From Rhizophagus clarus (Eukaryota; Glomeromycota; Glomeromycetes; Glomerales; Glomeraceae), in assembly GCA_015698045.1 (NCBI GenBank), contig BLAL01000266.1:186001-250000 (forward strand): a stretch of DNA of 64,000 nucleotides. Reading direction: 5' to 3'. The notes under the pieces are model-generated. The model had not been told where the DNA came from, made no database searches, and saw only the letters and a program-made list of their open reading frames with translations. Both the position numbers and the translations under genes were made by a program. Each line of letters opens with the position of its first letter. Within the stretch, counting starts at the first letter, position 1. This document shows, piece by piece, positions 36,127 through 44,923 of the stretch.

Positions 36127-36538
36127 CATACCCCCATCTGTTCCAAAAAATACCCCATCTGTCCCATATATAACTACTCAAATTACTAATCTAACAAAGG
36201 AAAGAACAAGAAAACGAATAAGAAAGGAGAGTATAGGACAGATGGGACAGTAGGACAGATGATAAAAAAAAATAATCAGATCACCTTTCCCAGAAAAAAC
36301 TTTTAAAATTCGGGTATAAAATGTGTCCCATCTGACCCAATCTGTCCCATTTTCAGGAACGAGCTCAGACACACTTTAAAGTCCAAGTAGATATGCAAAA
36401 AAAAACCCTATCACTTAGTACGAACTCCTATATATACCCCCATACCAGTCATCATAGTCATCGATATTGGGCTATGCCTAAAAAGTGGCAATATTACAGG
36501 ACCTATCCATAGAATACCGTACCTGAAAAAAAAAACAG

Positions 36539-36820
36539 CTAGATAGGGATGTAGGAGAAAAAGCTTTATATCGATTTTTATTTGATTTATATGTAGTAGA
36601 AGGGATAAATGAACCCTTTGCCGTATTTTATGGTATGTATTGTATTGTAATAGATAATCCATTAAGCAAAAACTGTGTTTCTCGTGCATTGAGGACCTTT
36701 GGCCTAGTAACAAAAATGTCAAGAATGGTAGTAGATGGCAAGGAAAAAAGCACTATAACTATAAATGCGACTAGAGAAGAGTTACTTGAGCTTTTTAGAA
36801 AGAATGGAATAGACTGTTAA
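36539..36820 (+). pseudogene. Unrecognised C-terminal gene fragment
   Basis: An open frame of about 93 codons follows a possible acceptor (AAAAACAG ending near 36,538) and ends with TAA at 36,818-36,820. There is no credible upstream part. The coded segment has a RALRTFGL helix and ends in a TREELLELFRKNGIDC helix. The mixed helical and basic composition would suit the tail of a replication protein such as a primase-helicase, but this is a guess. Its stop overlaps the end of the minus-strand remnant that follows. Confidence 0.4.
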
Positions 36821-37253
36821 TTCCCACTTGTAGGGTAGGCTTTTTCATTAAGCCATCATTGAATAGTTTTAGAAGTGCTTCAATACCTTCTATTATTTTT
36901 TCACCACTTAGAGGACGCTCATTCAAAAGTTCTCTATATCGATCAAAAGGTGTTACTGATACTGGGGAATTATTTCTAGTAACACATACATTCTTAACTT
37001 GGGACAGGAATTTCTTATACTCATCTCCAAGAGTACGATCATTTATTCCATAAGCTTCTTTAAAAACATATCTAGCCCAAATATCTGAATTTTTTTGCCT
37101 TCGGTAAGGCGTCTGGTATTAAGTAAAGTTTACGTTCCTTAGGAGGAGGAAAGTTCCGGGCAAATTCCTCTAACGAATTATTCTTCCACTGATTTCTGCA
37201 CAATGATGTAATAGCTGATCACCAGGCAGGGTCTGTGCGATAACCGTTAAGGT
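36795..37253 (-). pseudogene. Unrecognised frameshifted remnant
   Basis: On the minus strand a frame from about 37,253 has one TGA after a DPAW segment and a one-base shift near 37,095. It then runs to TAA at 36,795-36,797. The coded pieces (a CRNQWKNNSLEEFARNFPPP stretch, then an IWARYVFKEAYGIN stretch) look like real protein. I cannot assign a family. It probably belonged to the original element. Confidence 0.45.
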
Positions 37254-37615
37254 GCTAAAGCATAATAATATATTCTAAAAAGAAAAACATAACCTTTATT
37301 CTTTATTTTTTTTCCGAACAATATGTGAATAAGTGTCTATTTGCAATACAGGACTACCGTAAAAGTAAATATTAATGTCAAAAGCATATACTGTGAAAGG
37401 CGAAGTTGATTTACAATTCCAAGTTCTACACTCTTTGCGTAGAGACGCTATGCCAAAAAGGGTTTACATTACCCCTATTTTTATCATTGTCCGCAGTGAT
37501 TAATAATGACAACTGATTTCATTACGGAAATACTACTTAAGGTATGAATAATTTACAAGACTATCATGGGGATATAAATACGATACAAATTGAATCTAAG
37601 TATAATTTTTATAAA

Positions 37616-38038
37616 ATGCCGGAAAGAAACATTACGTGCTTTCTTCAAGGAGTAGAGGAGGAATTTCGTGTTGATGTCGATGGATTAGAAACTATCAAGG
37701 ATCTTAAGAATTTAATCGCATGCCAAAAAACAAAATTTATCCGTGGTATCAATGTTGATGAATATAAAATTTGGGAAATAAGATCAAATGATGATATCAT
37801 ACGATTGAAAGATAACCCAGCTGAGAGAAAAGATAGTACGGCGTTGAACGAATACCAAAGAATACTCGGATTATTTGGAGAGAATCTCGATGAGAACCAT
37901 ATTTGGGTTTTTATGGGTAAACCACACACAGAAGCAGAGTTGATGAAAGAGATTATAAAAGATATGGCAGGTCATGTTCGAGAATTAGAAAAAACGATTC
38001 GAGATTTAACTGACAAAATTCAAAGTAAGCGTAAATAG
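37616..38038 (+). CDS. CRN-type protein, header and coiled coil only
   Basis: A frame opens at 37,544, but the ATG at 37,616 places the protein start directly at the CRN header, so I prefer it (140 residues). The first ~100 residues resemble the ubiquitin-like N-terminal header of Crinkler effectors: ITCFLQG at the start, a DGLETIKDLKNLI segment, KIWEI, and IWVFMG at the end. A charged coiled coil (about 105-138, RELEKTIRDLTDKI) follows, then a stop. No nuclease or kinase-like C-terminal domain is present. A donor-like AAAGTAAGC just before the stop leaves open a spliced extension. CRN proteins are thought to act as effectors or in conflict between genomes. Spacing and strand match the next CRN gene. 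Confidence 0.65.
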   Translation: MPERNITCFLQGVEEEFRVDVDGLETIKDLKNLIACQKTKFIRGINVDEYKIWEIRSNDDIIRLKDNPAERKDSTALNEYQRILGLFGENLDENHIWVFMGKPHTEAELMKEIIKDMAGHVRELEKTIRDLTDKIQSKRK

Positions 38039-38482
38039 ATGTACGACTAAGTCTTCAGATATCACTCTATTAGACTAATAGCTTATTATATTTTTGATTT
38101 AGGTGTAACAGTAAATGATAGCTCAGGTAATTATTACTTACCCCAGTTGAAATGCAAGACATGAAGATTCTTCATGGTTACACATGTGGCCGATCATACG
38201 GCTGGTCTTGCGATATACATGCTAACCAATTTCTCTATTTTTTCCCAAACAAATGTGACCGGAGGAAAAATAGCGTCTACACGCAATTTCAAGATTGCCG
38301 GGAGTAAGTGTCTTTCTGGTAGATCGCCATGCTAAAAGGGATATAATTTTCCCTATATTCATTAACCGCAGTGATTGACCAATGATTATCCCTGACTAGT
38401 CTTTCGTGCGTGGGAAAGGGGGATAAGCTTTGAAATATAAATACGACAAAATTAAATCTAGACGTTAAGCTAATAACGAAAA

Positions 38483-39324
38483 ATGTCCGAAGTCACTCTT
38501 CTATGCTATCTTCAGGGTGAGAAGAAACCATTTAACGTAGTGGTTAACGAAACGGATACGATTGAAGATTTAAAACAGTTAATATCATATAGGATGAGAA
38601 AGGCTATTAGCGAAAAAAATATCGTAATAAATGAGTTCAAAATATGGAAAGTATCCATTCCTGTCGATGAAGCTGATATCCTACAAAAGGACACATCCGA
38701 GTTAAAGGGTGGTGAACTACTAGAAGAAAATCAAAATGTAACGTCCATTGGAAAAGTTCTTAATAACTATATTCAAGTCTTCATGGGAAATCCAAATTCA
38801 GTAATTATTCCACCTAACTTGGAAAAGGTCGTTCAAAATATGGGTGAAAGGATACGAGAGTTGGAGAATAAGATTCAAGATTTAATCAATGAAACTCGAG
38901 GTAAGGATTTTGCTTAGACCTTTCAGGTTTCGTATTTTTGTACTAATGGATTATTTTTTTTTCAGACGAAAGATTGGATGAGGATGCAGATGAAGAACTT
39001 CACGCTATAAGGGTAGGCGATGTGTTCTTGATAGATAAGGAGTATACTAACACTAAAATAAAAAAGAAAAAACCTGTTAAGATTAGTTGTAGAGTAGTTA
39101 GTATTGGTAATACAGGAAGGTTAAAGGTGGCTCTTCTCGGCGGAGAACAAAAAGCGGTTTCTTCGTTATTGACGCTCGAAAAATGGTTACTTGATTGCGC
39201 GGGTCTATCTATCTTGTATAGAAATAAAGATGATACGCACCTCCGTAGATACCTCAAAGTAATACGTGGCGAGGGAAGGAAATCCTTTAAAGAAATTCAC
39301 GAGGATTATATAAATGATCGCTGA
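38483..39324 (+). CDS. CRN-type protein with unfamiliar C-terminal domain
   Basis: Two exons, 38,483-38,900 and 38,966-39,324, split by a 65-nt intron with GTAAGG, a TACTAAT branch site at 38,941 and TTTTCAG. The joined product has 258 residues. Residues 1-105 form a ubiquitin-like CRN header (VTLLCYLQG start, DTIEDLKQLI, FKIWKV, YIQVFMG). A coiled coil follows at about 112-138. Exon 2 encodes ~120 residues I do not recognise. It opens with an acidic run, then RVGDVFLIDKEY, a KKKKPVKISCRVVSIGNTGR stretch, hydrophobic helices around LTLEKWLLDCAGL, and a basic end. The middle has a beta-rich feel like an SH3 or PWWP-like barrel, which is only an impression. Confidence 0.75.
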
Positions 39325-39975
39325 AATAATAAACAGGAAGAATTTATATATATTATCTCGTGATTTATTATGTATTTTTGCAGTATCCGGAGACAATTTA
39401 TTTCATAAATAAAGTATTATTATCAAATTGTCATTAGAAACATTATAAACGAGTCACGTGAAATGGTTCAATGTTTGTGCGCCCAAAAGATAAATATTTT
39501 TTTTTCGTGATCACCTGTGCGACAGTTAATTTCGATAGGAAGCTGAATACCTCTATTTTTACCCAAATAAATGTGAAAGAAAGTATACACGCAACACAGG
39601 ACCAGCTCTAAAAGTAAATATTAACGTCAAAAGCATATGTTATGGAGGGCTGAAGGACTCGCAATTTCGAGATCGCTGGGCGTAAAACCAGCTATGGTCT
39701 TTCCAAGTAGATCTACATGTGAAAGGGTAAGAAGATTCCATTTGCATGGGCTTCCATAGAACTCTTGGCATCAGATAACAATACTAATTACGCCTCATAC
39801 CTCCTTATCTTTTTCCTAACAAGATATAAAGCATGTAGAGGTATGTGGAAGTTCAGCTAACTTTCCTGCGAAAATTTTTAAGGTATGTATATGTCAGAAG
39901 TTATGTATGTATGGGAACGAGCGCCAAGCCGAAAGAAAATTCTCACTATGAGCCTTGAAATTAGGAATCGAAAAA

Positions 39976-40260
39976 ATGGCCAATATTATTGACTTCAGGT
40001 TTAAAGTCCATAATAAATCCGATGATGATATATTCACAATCAAAATAGCCTGGCAAACATTGGTCAGAAATGCCATACCCACTATCAGAGAAAAAATGGC
40101 AAGACAAAATATCGAGGTTCCCAATAACATTAAGCTTCGTGTGAAAGATCCAAGAGGGCTGGAGAGAGTGTTGGAACCAGATGATAGGATTTCTAAGTAT
40201 TTTAATATCGATCACATTGAGGAGGGTCTCATCCTCATATATCCCAGTAGTCTGCTTTAG
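39976..40260 (+). CDS. Small ubiquitin-like orphan protein
   Basis: A 94-residue frame starting at an ATG that follows several A residues. Alternating beta-like segments and a central helix (TIKIAWQTLVRNAIPTIREK), and a hydrophobic end LILIYPSSLL, resemble a beta-grasp fold, perhaps a free CRN-type header. There is no C-terminal Gly-Gly, so conjugation is unlikely. The upstream region repeats blocks seen ahead of the other CRN genes here (AAGTAAATATTAACGTCAAA near 39,610 and AAATATTAATGTCAAA near 37,365). Assignment is tentative. Confidence 0.5.
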   Translation: MANIIDFRFKVHNKSDDDIFTIKIAWQTLVRNAIPTIREKMARQNIEVPNNIKLRVKDPRGLERVLEPDDRISKYFNIDHIEEGLILIYPSSLL

Positions 40261-40395
40261 CAGTATTTCATTATCATGTAGCGCTATAGTCGTGCGAAGC
40301 GCCTTAACGGCCAATTTTTATGTATTGTAAGCCGGCTTCCGGCAACGTTTTCATTTTTTCATAAATAAAATATTATTATTATCGAATGTACATTA

Positions 40396-40505
40396 GAAGT
40401 GGGTCATGTGTGGTGACACAATGCCTGTGCAACATAAAATCGTATATTAACGCTTGCTTTTCTAGAAATAAAATTTTCTCACTCTGGAATGTAACACATT
40501 TTATT
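40396..40505 (+). promoter_or_regulatory. Orphan copy of a CRN promoter module
   Basis: This segment repeats the promoter of the gene at 41,320: CATGTG in place of CACGTG, then CTGTGCAACATAAAA, ATATTAACGCTTG, and a GGAATGTAACAC end. No convincing gene start follows at the expected distance. It may drive the membrane-protein-like exon near 40,720, or be left from a lost gene. Confidence 0.55.
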
Positions 40506-40714
40506 TCGCCTGTGTCGACGAAGCTACCATTGAACTTCACTAAATATGATGAGAGACACAACTATCAGTTCCAGTCAATTCAGGGGAAGAAGAAGAGCAA
40601 AACCTTACTCGTCCTGATGGTACAAATATTGAGTGCAATGGTATATAAAATGTTTATAAATTTATTGGTAAATTTTAAGCGTTCTTTTTACTTACACTCT
40701 CTAAATTATAGAAG

Positions 40715-40920
40715 AGACGGTCTTATTAAGTAGGGGTTATAAAAAACCCTCAAAATATTTCCTTGAATTTTCGGTGTATATTGTCACGATTGCAATACCA
40801 ATTTTATTGCTCTATTTCAAAGATATACGATTTGCTATCCTTGGTATGGTTATTATGGCTATATTTCGAGGAATATTACTTTATAGAGATTATTTAAGGC
40901 AATATTCCAGTGATATATGA
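40715..40920 (+). other. Candidate exon with two membrane segments
   Basis: After an acceptor-like ATTATAG near 40,713 a frame runs to TGA at 40,918-40,920. It encodes two hydrophobic segments (SVYIVTIAIPILLLYF and FAILGMVIMAIF) with charged flanks. An upstream acidic stretch around 40,560-40,640 could be spliced to it in frame through GTATAT. There is no clear start codon, so I list it as a possible exon, not a gene. Confidence 0.3.
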
Positions 40921-41163
40921 AAAATAACTTTCTCCGATTTGTAAATGAATTGCGAATTAAATAATTATACGAAAATGCTCATAATATTTTGTAGGTTTCT
41001 AATACATTTCTGGCATGTATTAAACAGAATAGTTAAAAGTTTTGTCATATGTTCTGATGGGTGGATTTATTATATTGATCATTATCAACACTACTCTAGT
41101 ATTAGAATATATAGTTTTGATTTTACACATATATTATAAGTGAAATATTTTTTATTGAACGGT

Positions 41164-41169
41164 CACGTG
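41164..41169 (+). promoter_or_regulatory. CACGTG box upstream of a CRN gene
   Basis: Palindromic E-box/G-box 151 bases before the start at 41,320, followed at ~30 bases by CTGTGCGACATAAAA and ATATTAACGCTTG. Similar boxes occur at 39,455-39,460, 42,488-42,493 and 47,323-47,328. Confidence 0.5.
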
Positions 41170-41319
41170 TAATGAATAATGAATGTCCTGATATGCCTGT
41201 GCGACATAAAAACATATATTAACGCTTGTTTTTCCATCCCAGAAATAAATTTTTAACTCACTCCGGAACGTAACACTATTTTTTTATCCGAGCCAAATAA
41301 CCCTATAAAACGTAACACT

Positions 41320-42363
41320 ATGTCTGAAACCAGTACACCTTATACTCCAGCTTCCACTACTGTTGCTGGAAATGAGACGGTCTCGTTGGCGGACGAAATT
41401 AAAAAATATAAAACGAAGGAGCTTATAGATTCCTTGCGTAAGGAAGAGGACTTGGAGCTTAGTGAGAAGGTTTTCGAAATTTTAGAAAAGCAAGAGGTTA
41501 ATGGTCGTGACTTCCTCAAGACTACAAAAGAGGAGTTTCTTAGTTATGGAATGCCAGGTGGTCCTGCGAAAAGACTTGCGGACTTTGCCAAGGAATGTAA
41601 AGAGAAGAAATTAAGAGCCTTTTCGACATACCGCAGTTTGAAGGAGGTGTTGGCGAAATATGGTATCGGCTCCGATGGTACGGAAACCATCCCACTATTT
41701 TCGCCACAAACCCACGAAGTTCAAGACTCCAACAAGCACTTCGAGCATTGTATAGAGAATATTTTGTTCAGGATGAAAAATTACGGGTCATTGGTTCTGG
41801 ATAGTTTGGAGTCTATGCGTAATGAGTATGTTTCAACCATACTTCATACAGCTCTTCACATTGCAGGAGACGTAGTGAGTAAGGAATTCAGCATGAGGCC
41901 TGAATATGAAATAATTGGTGATGAAAGCTGTGGACGGGTCGATTACGCAATCAAGGAAGCCGAAAATCTAATTTGCGTCACAGAGGACAAGGTTCAGCGT
42001 AGCGTGCTTGAAGGCTTCGCTCAGAATATCAAACAGCTTGAGAGTTCGTACGAAACGAACAAGAGGAAACGAAAAAGGGCTGACGACGATTTCGACTATC
42101 TATATGGTATTGTAACCTCTGCCAGGGATTGGCATTTTCTTCTTTATAGTCCTGGTGAAATTTCCCAGGCGAGTGAACTTCCATTCACTATCGAATTTAA
42201 CAAGAAGGCCTTAGATAAGGATTCAGAGGAATATGTCACTTTGTGTAAGGGAGTGTTGAAGGTTTTGGGCATCATTGTAGGTTTGTTAAAAGATAGGGCA
42301 TGTGCTGAGGAAGAACCTGAAAGGAAGAGGGTTAGGATAGAGGGGTATCGTTCGAAAAAATAA
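41320..42363 (+). CDS. SAM-like plus PD-(D/E)XK nuclease-like protein
   Basis: A 347-residue single-exon frame. After a Thr/Ser-rich start, residues ~22-95 form a helical SAM-like domain (KYKTKELIDSLR, NGRDFLKTTKEEF, GGPAKRLADF). The C-terminal half resembles the restriction-endonuclease-fold domains found at the ends of CRN proteins: GRVDYAI (Asp ~208) followed by ICVTEDK (Glu 222, Lys 224), then a conserved-looking FAQNIKQLES helix with Gln. This is the D...ExK spacing of the fold. A KRKRAD segment and a terminal ERKRVRI suggest nuclear localisation. SAM-nuclease proteins of this type are common in Rhizophagus. Target and activity are unknown. A CACGTG promoter module lies just upstream. 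Confidence 0.7.
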   Translation: MSETSTPYTPASTTVAGNETVSLADEIKKYKTKELIDSLRKEEDLELSEKVFEILEKQEVNGRDFLKTTKEEFLSYGMPGGPAKRLADFAKECKEKKLRAFSTYRSLKEVLAKYGIGSDGTETIPLFSPQTHEVQDSNKHFEHCIENILFRMKNYGSLVLDSLESMRNEYVSTILHTALHIAGDVVSKEFSMRPEYEIIGDESCGRVDYAIKEAENLICVTEDKVQRSVLEGFAQNIKQLESSYETNKRKRKRADDDFDYLYGIVTSARDWHFLLYSPGEISQASELPFTIEFNKKALDKDSEEYVTLCKGVLKVLGIIVGLLKDRACAEEEPERKRVRIEGYRSKK

Positions 42364-42469
42364 TCATGTATATTAGCCTAGACGTCATGTATCACGGGCA
42401 AACTCCCGAACATTTGTATTTATTTTCGCATGTATTAATAAAAAATTTTTCTTGGCAAAAGTGATCTGC

Positions 42470-42494
42470 GTTCCAAATTGGAACGGACACGTGA
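42470..42494 (+). promoter_or_regulatory. 25-nt promoter motif repeated exactly inside the gene
   Basis: It combines the palindrome TTCCAAATTGGAA with GGACACGTGA, 45 bases before the start at 42,539. The identical 25 bases occur at 43,733-43,757 within the coding region. Confidence 0.7.
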
Positions 42495-42538
42495 TATTTT
42501 ATTTGAATATTTAGTGTACTAAACAAGTGTTATCAATC

Positions 42539-44080
42539 ATGTCAAACGCACAATCTATTGATTCATTAAGAGAGGTAAATGCTAGGCTCTTAGTTGAGAT
42601 TTCCGAACTCAGGAAGAAGTTTGCAGAGGTTGAGGCTGAGAATGCGAAGCTAAAGCAGATTATTGAGGAAAATGCCAGGCGTGATGCTAGAGTTGAGGAA
42701 TTAGAGCAAAAAAATATGGAGCTTGAGCACAGACTCGCGATAGTGGAACAGGGTTCCTCGGTAGTGGATGATCAGCTACATAAAGAAGCAATATCAAAGA
42801 GGTTTGTAGAGCAAACCGTATCAGATGTTGATTTATCCAGCTCTGTGACAGACCAGCGAAATAATGATGATGCCAAGACATCAGAGGAAAAGGAGATGGA
42901 CGCTTTCTTGGTTGAGGTAAATAAGAAAAGCATTGGTGATAAAATTAGAGAGAGCAGACGAGAAAAGAATGTTCTGGATAAGATGATTGCCAAAGACTCA
43001 TCCTCAGTTACTTCAGACTTGACTCACTGTGAAGAGGATCTCTCCATGACTAGCGTTGAACCTGTAACCCTCTCAGAACAGGTAGTCAAAGAATCGATTC
43101 CAGCCTGTAAGTCAGTTACCTCTGGTAACAAATCATCTGCTGGGACATCACCAGTAAAATCATTTATGGTAAAGACTTCTGAGAACATAGATACGGAGTG
43201 TCAAAAAATTCCTTATAATCAAAAAGTGGAGCAAGACTTGAGACGGGAGCTATCCTCTTGCACTAAAGATGATGATGGTAAGATTAATAAGGCATTTGAT
43301 ATTCAGATTCCTGAACTCTCTTTAGAAGCAATTCTGACAGGATCTAGTGAAGTTACGGCACAGAATATAGTTGATCTATTTAGAGTAGCAATGAAGCTTA
43401 GACGTAAGGAGATTTTATGCTGGTATTGTTACTATAAAGCATATGAGGATCGAGTCAGGGATGTTAAATCTAAGAATGGTGTTGATGACAAATCAGCAAG
43501 AACATTGGTGTACAGTGAAATCAAACCCCTTCTTCCTGACATTACTGATGTAAACTTGCGTAAAATAACATTCAGAGCTAAAAAAATCTATATATTGTTT
43601 GATGGAATAGGATTAAATAGAATCCAAATAATTAGCTGTAGCGCAAGTGCCATCTCGAATTTATCTGATAATCAGATCCAGGACATTATAAATGATTTCC
43701 CCCAAAAAGCTACTAATACAGACAAATACTCAGTTCCAAATTGGAACGGACACGTGACTTCGAAAACCAATAAGACTGAGATACAAGCGGATCCCTTGGG
43801 AGTAAGTACATCGGCAAATGTATTATCTGCATCCCAATCTAAGCCAACTTATGATCGCGCCTATTTTCACAAAAAGATATTGGATCAATATCCTAATTTA
43901 AATATAGAATGTAGTAGTGAAAATTTCGATTATTATGGGATTACTGATGAGACATCATGCGGGGACTACATCTGCCCATTATGCAAATTAGGTCATAATG
44001 ATGAAGAAATAGAAGGTATGTATAATGCCGGATCTTACTTTATTAAATGTGAACAGCGCAAAATTGAGATAGTTGCGTAG
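42539..44080 (+). CDS. Coiled-coil protein with Glomeromycotina-type zinc-binding tail
   Basis: The first ATG is at 42,539 (513 residues). Residues ~8-75 form a clear coiled coil (LREVNARLLVEISELRKK, then heptads). A long Ser/Thr-rich linker follows, then a helical region (about 265-395) with LFRVAMKLRRKEILCWYCYY, KSARTLVYSEIKPLLPDI and LRKITFRAKKIYILF. I associate this with a large Rhizophagus family without an accepted function. The C-terminus has a CPLCKLGH motif and ends YFIKCEQRKIEIVA, probably binding zinc. The gene lies in tandem with the CRN genes and shares their CACGTG promoter. The exact 25-nt promoter word recurs in the coding region, encoding VPNWNGHV. Confidence 0.7.
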   Translation: MSNAQSIDSLREVNARLLVEISELRKKFAEVEAENAKLKQIIEENARRDARVEELEQKNMELEHRLAIVEQGSSVVDDQLHKEAISKRFVEQTVSDVDLSSSVTDQRNNDDAKTSEEKEMDAFLVEVNKKSIGDKIRESRREKNVLDKMIAKDSSSVTSDLTHCEEDLSMTSVEPVTLSEQVVKESIPACKSVTSGNKSSAGTSPVKSFMVKTSENIDTECQKIPYNQKVEQDLRRELSSCTKDDDGKINKAFDIQIPELSLEAILTGSSEVTAQNIVDLFRVAMKLRRKEILCWYCYYKAYEDRVRDVKSKNGVDDKSARTLVYSEIKPLLPDITDVNLRKITFRAKKIYILFDGIGLNRIQIISCSASAISNLSDNQIQDIINDFPQKATNTDKYSVPNWNGHVTSKTNKTEIQADPLGVSTSANVLSASQSKPTYDRAYFHKKILDQYPNLNIECSSENFDYYGITDETSCGDYICPLCKLGHNDEEIEGMYNAGSYFIKCEQRKIEIVA

Positions 44081-44194
44081 TCTCACTAACTCTTTGGAGT
44101 GATAATCTATCTGGGAAATTTTAATTTTTTTCGAATTAATGACCAGAGGAAGAAAAAATGGATTTAAATTGTTTGCAGTCATATAAAAAGGATA

Positions 44195-44710
44195 ATGACT
44201 GAGTCTGTTAAAATACTAACCGCCGATTATCTGGATTGGCATGCCAAATTAAGTAGGTTACCAAGTATTTTGACAGATAAGATTTGTTCCAAATTATATA
44301 AAAAAGAAACTGGATGCGATCCATGGCAACTCACAGAAGTACATGAATCCCACAGGGCTGAAGTTATAAATTCGAAGCCAGAAAAAGGGCCCATCACTTT
44401 CGAAGCCAGAGCCGATTCAGAATTAATTATCAAATCCGTCTTAGAGCACTTCCCATACTTGAAATTCCGAAATAGTTTTAGAGGGATTGATAATTATAAT
44501 TTTGCATCACCTCAGCCGTGGAGCTCACCATGCCCTATTTGTGATGGAAAACATGGGAATTATGGATTGCATGGCGAATGGTACTGCGAAAATGGGAATC
44601 AATTCCCTTATGATCCTGAATTAGCGATGTTGCATTCCCAAGATAAGCTGGAATATTGTCTTGCCTGCAACACTTCAAGCAATAAACCCAAGTTTGCAAT
44701 TATAGCATAG
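44195..44710 (+). CDS. Short paralogue of the zinc-binding tail protein
   Basis: A 171-residue frame starting 114 bases after the previous stop. Its last ~90 residues correspond to the C-terminus of the neighbouring 513-residue protein: an FPYLKFRNSFRGIDNYNF segment, CPICDGKHG, GEWYC, and a second Cys pair (YCLACN) before an FAIIA end. It lacks the coiled coil and the helical core. It may be a truncated duplicate. Paired Cys and His suggest zinc binding. Confidence 0.6.
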   Translation: MTESVKILTADYLDWHAKLSRLPSILTDKICSKLYKKETGCDPWQLTEVHESHRAEVINSKPEKGPITFEARADSELIIKSVLEHFPYLKFRNSFRGIDNYNFASPQPWSSPCPICDGKHGNYGLHGEWYCENGNQFPYDPELAMLHSQDKLEYCLACNTSSNKPKFAIIA

Positions 44711-44923
44711 AAGCTTCAGTTTATCATGTACTCTCGTGCTTGTATTTATTTTTTTTATGTATTAATGTATTATCATAATAAAGTATCGTTCTCGCTTATC
44801 ACCTGATATGTAAATCCTGAGACTGACACGCGTCACGATCTCAAAGTTTTTATATGATGAGTCAGATCAATCTGTGCGACAATCGATTTGATATATATAC
44901 TGGCAGTATACTGGTGATTAATT

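Noticed and set aside
36411..36722. 103-codon minus-strand frame at the left end of the 12.9-kb element
   Set aside because: The plus strand frame in the same place has more protein-like composition and continues to a plausible C-terminus.
40386..40733. 115-codon frame in the CRN cluster
   Set aside because: It overlaps a promoter-module copy of the region before 41,320, so it is probably an accident.
42687..42993. Minus-strand frames across the coiled-coil gene
   Set aside because: Shadows of the plus-strand coding region.
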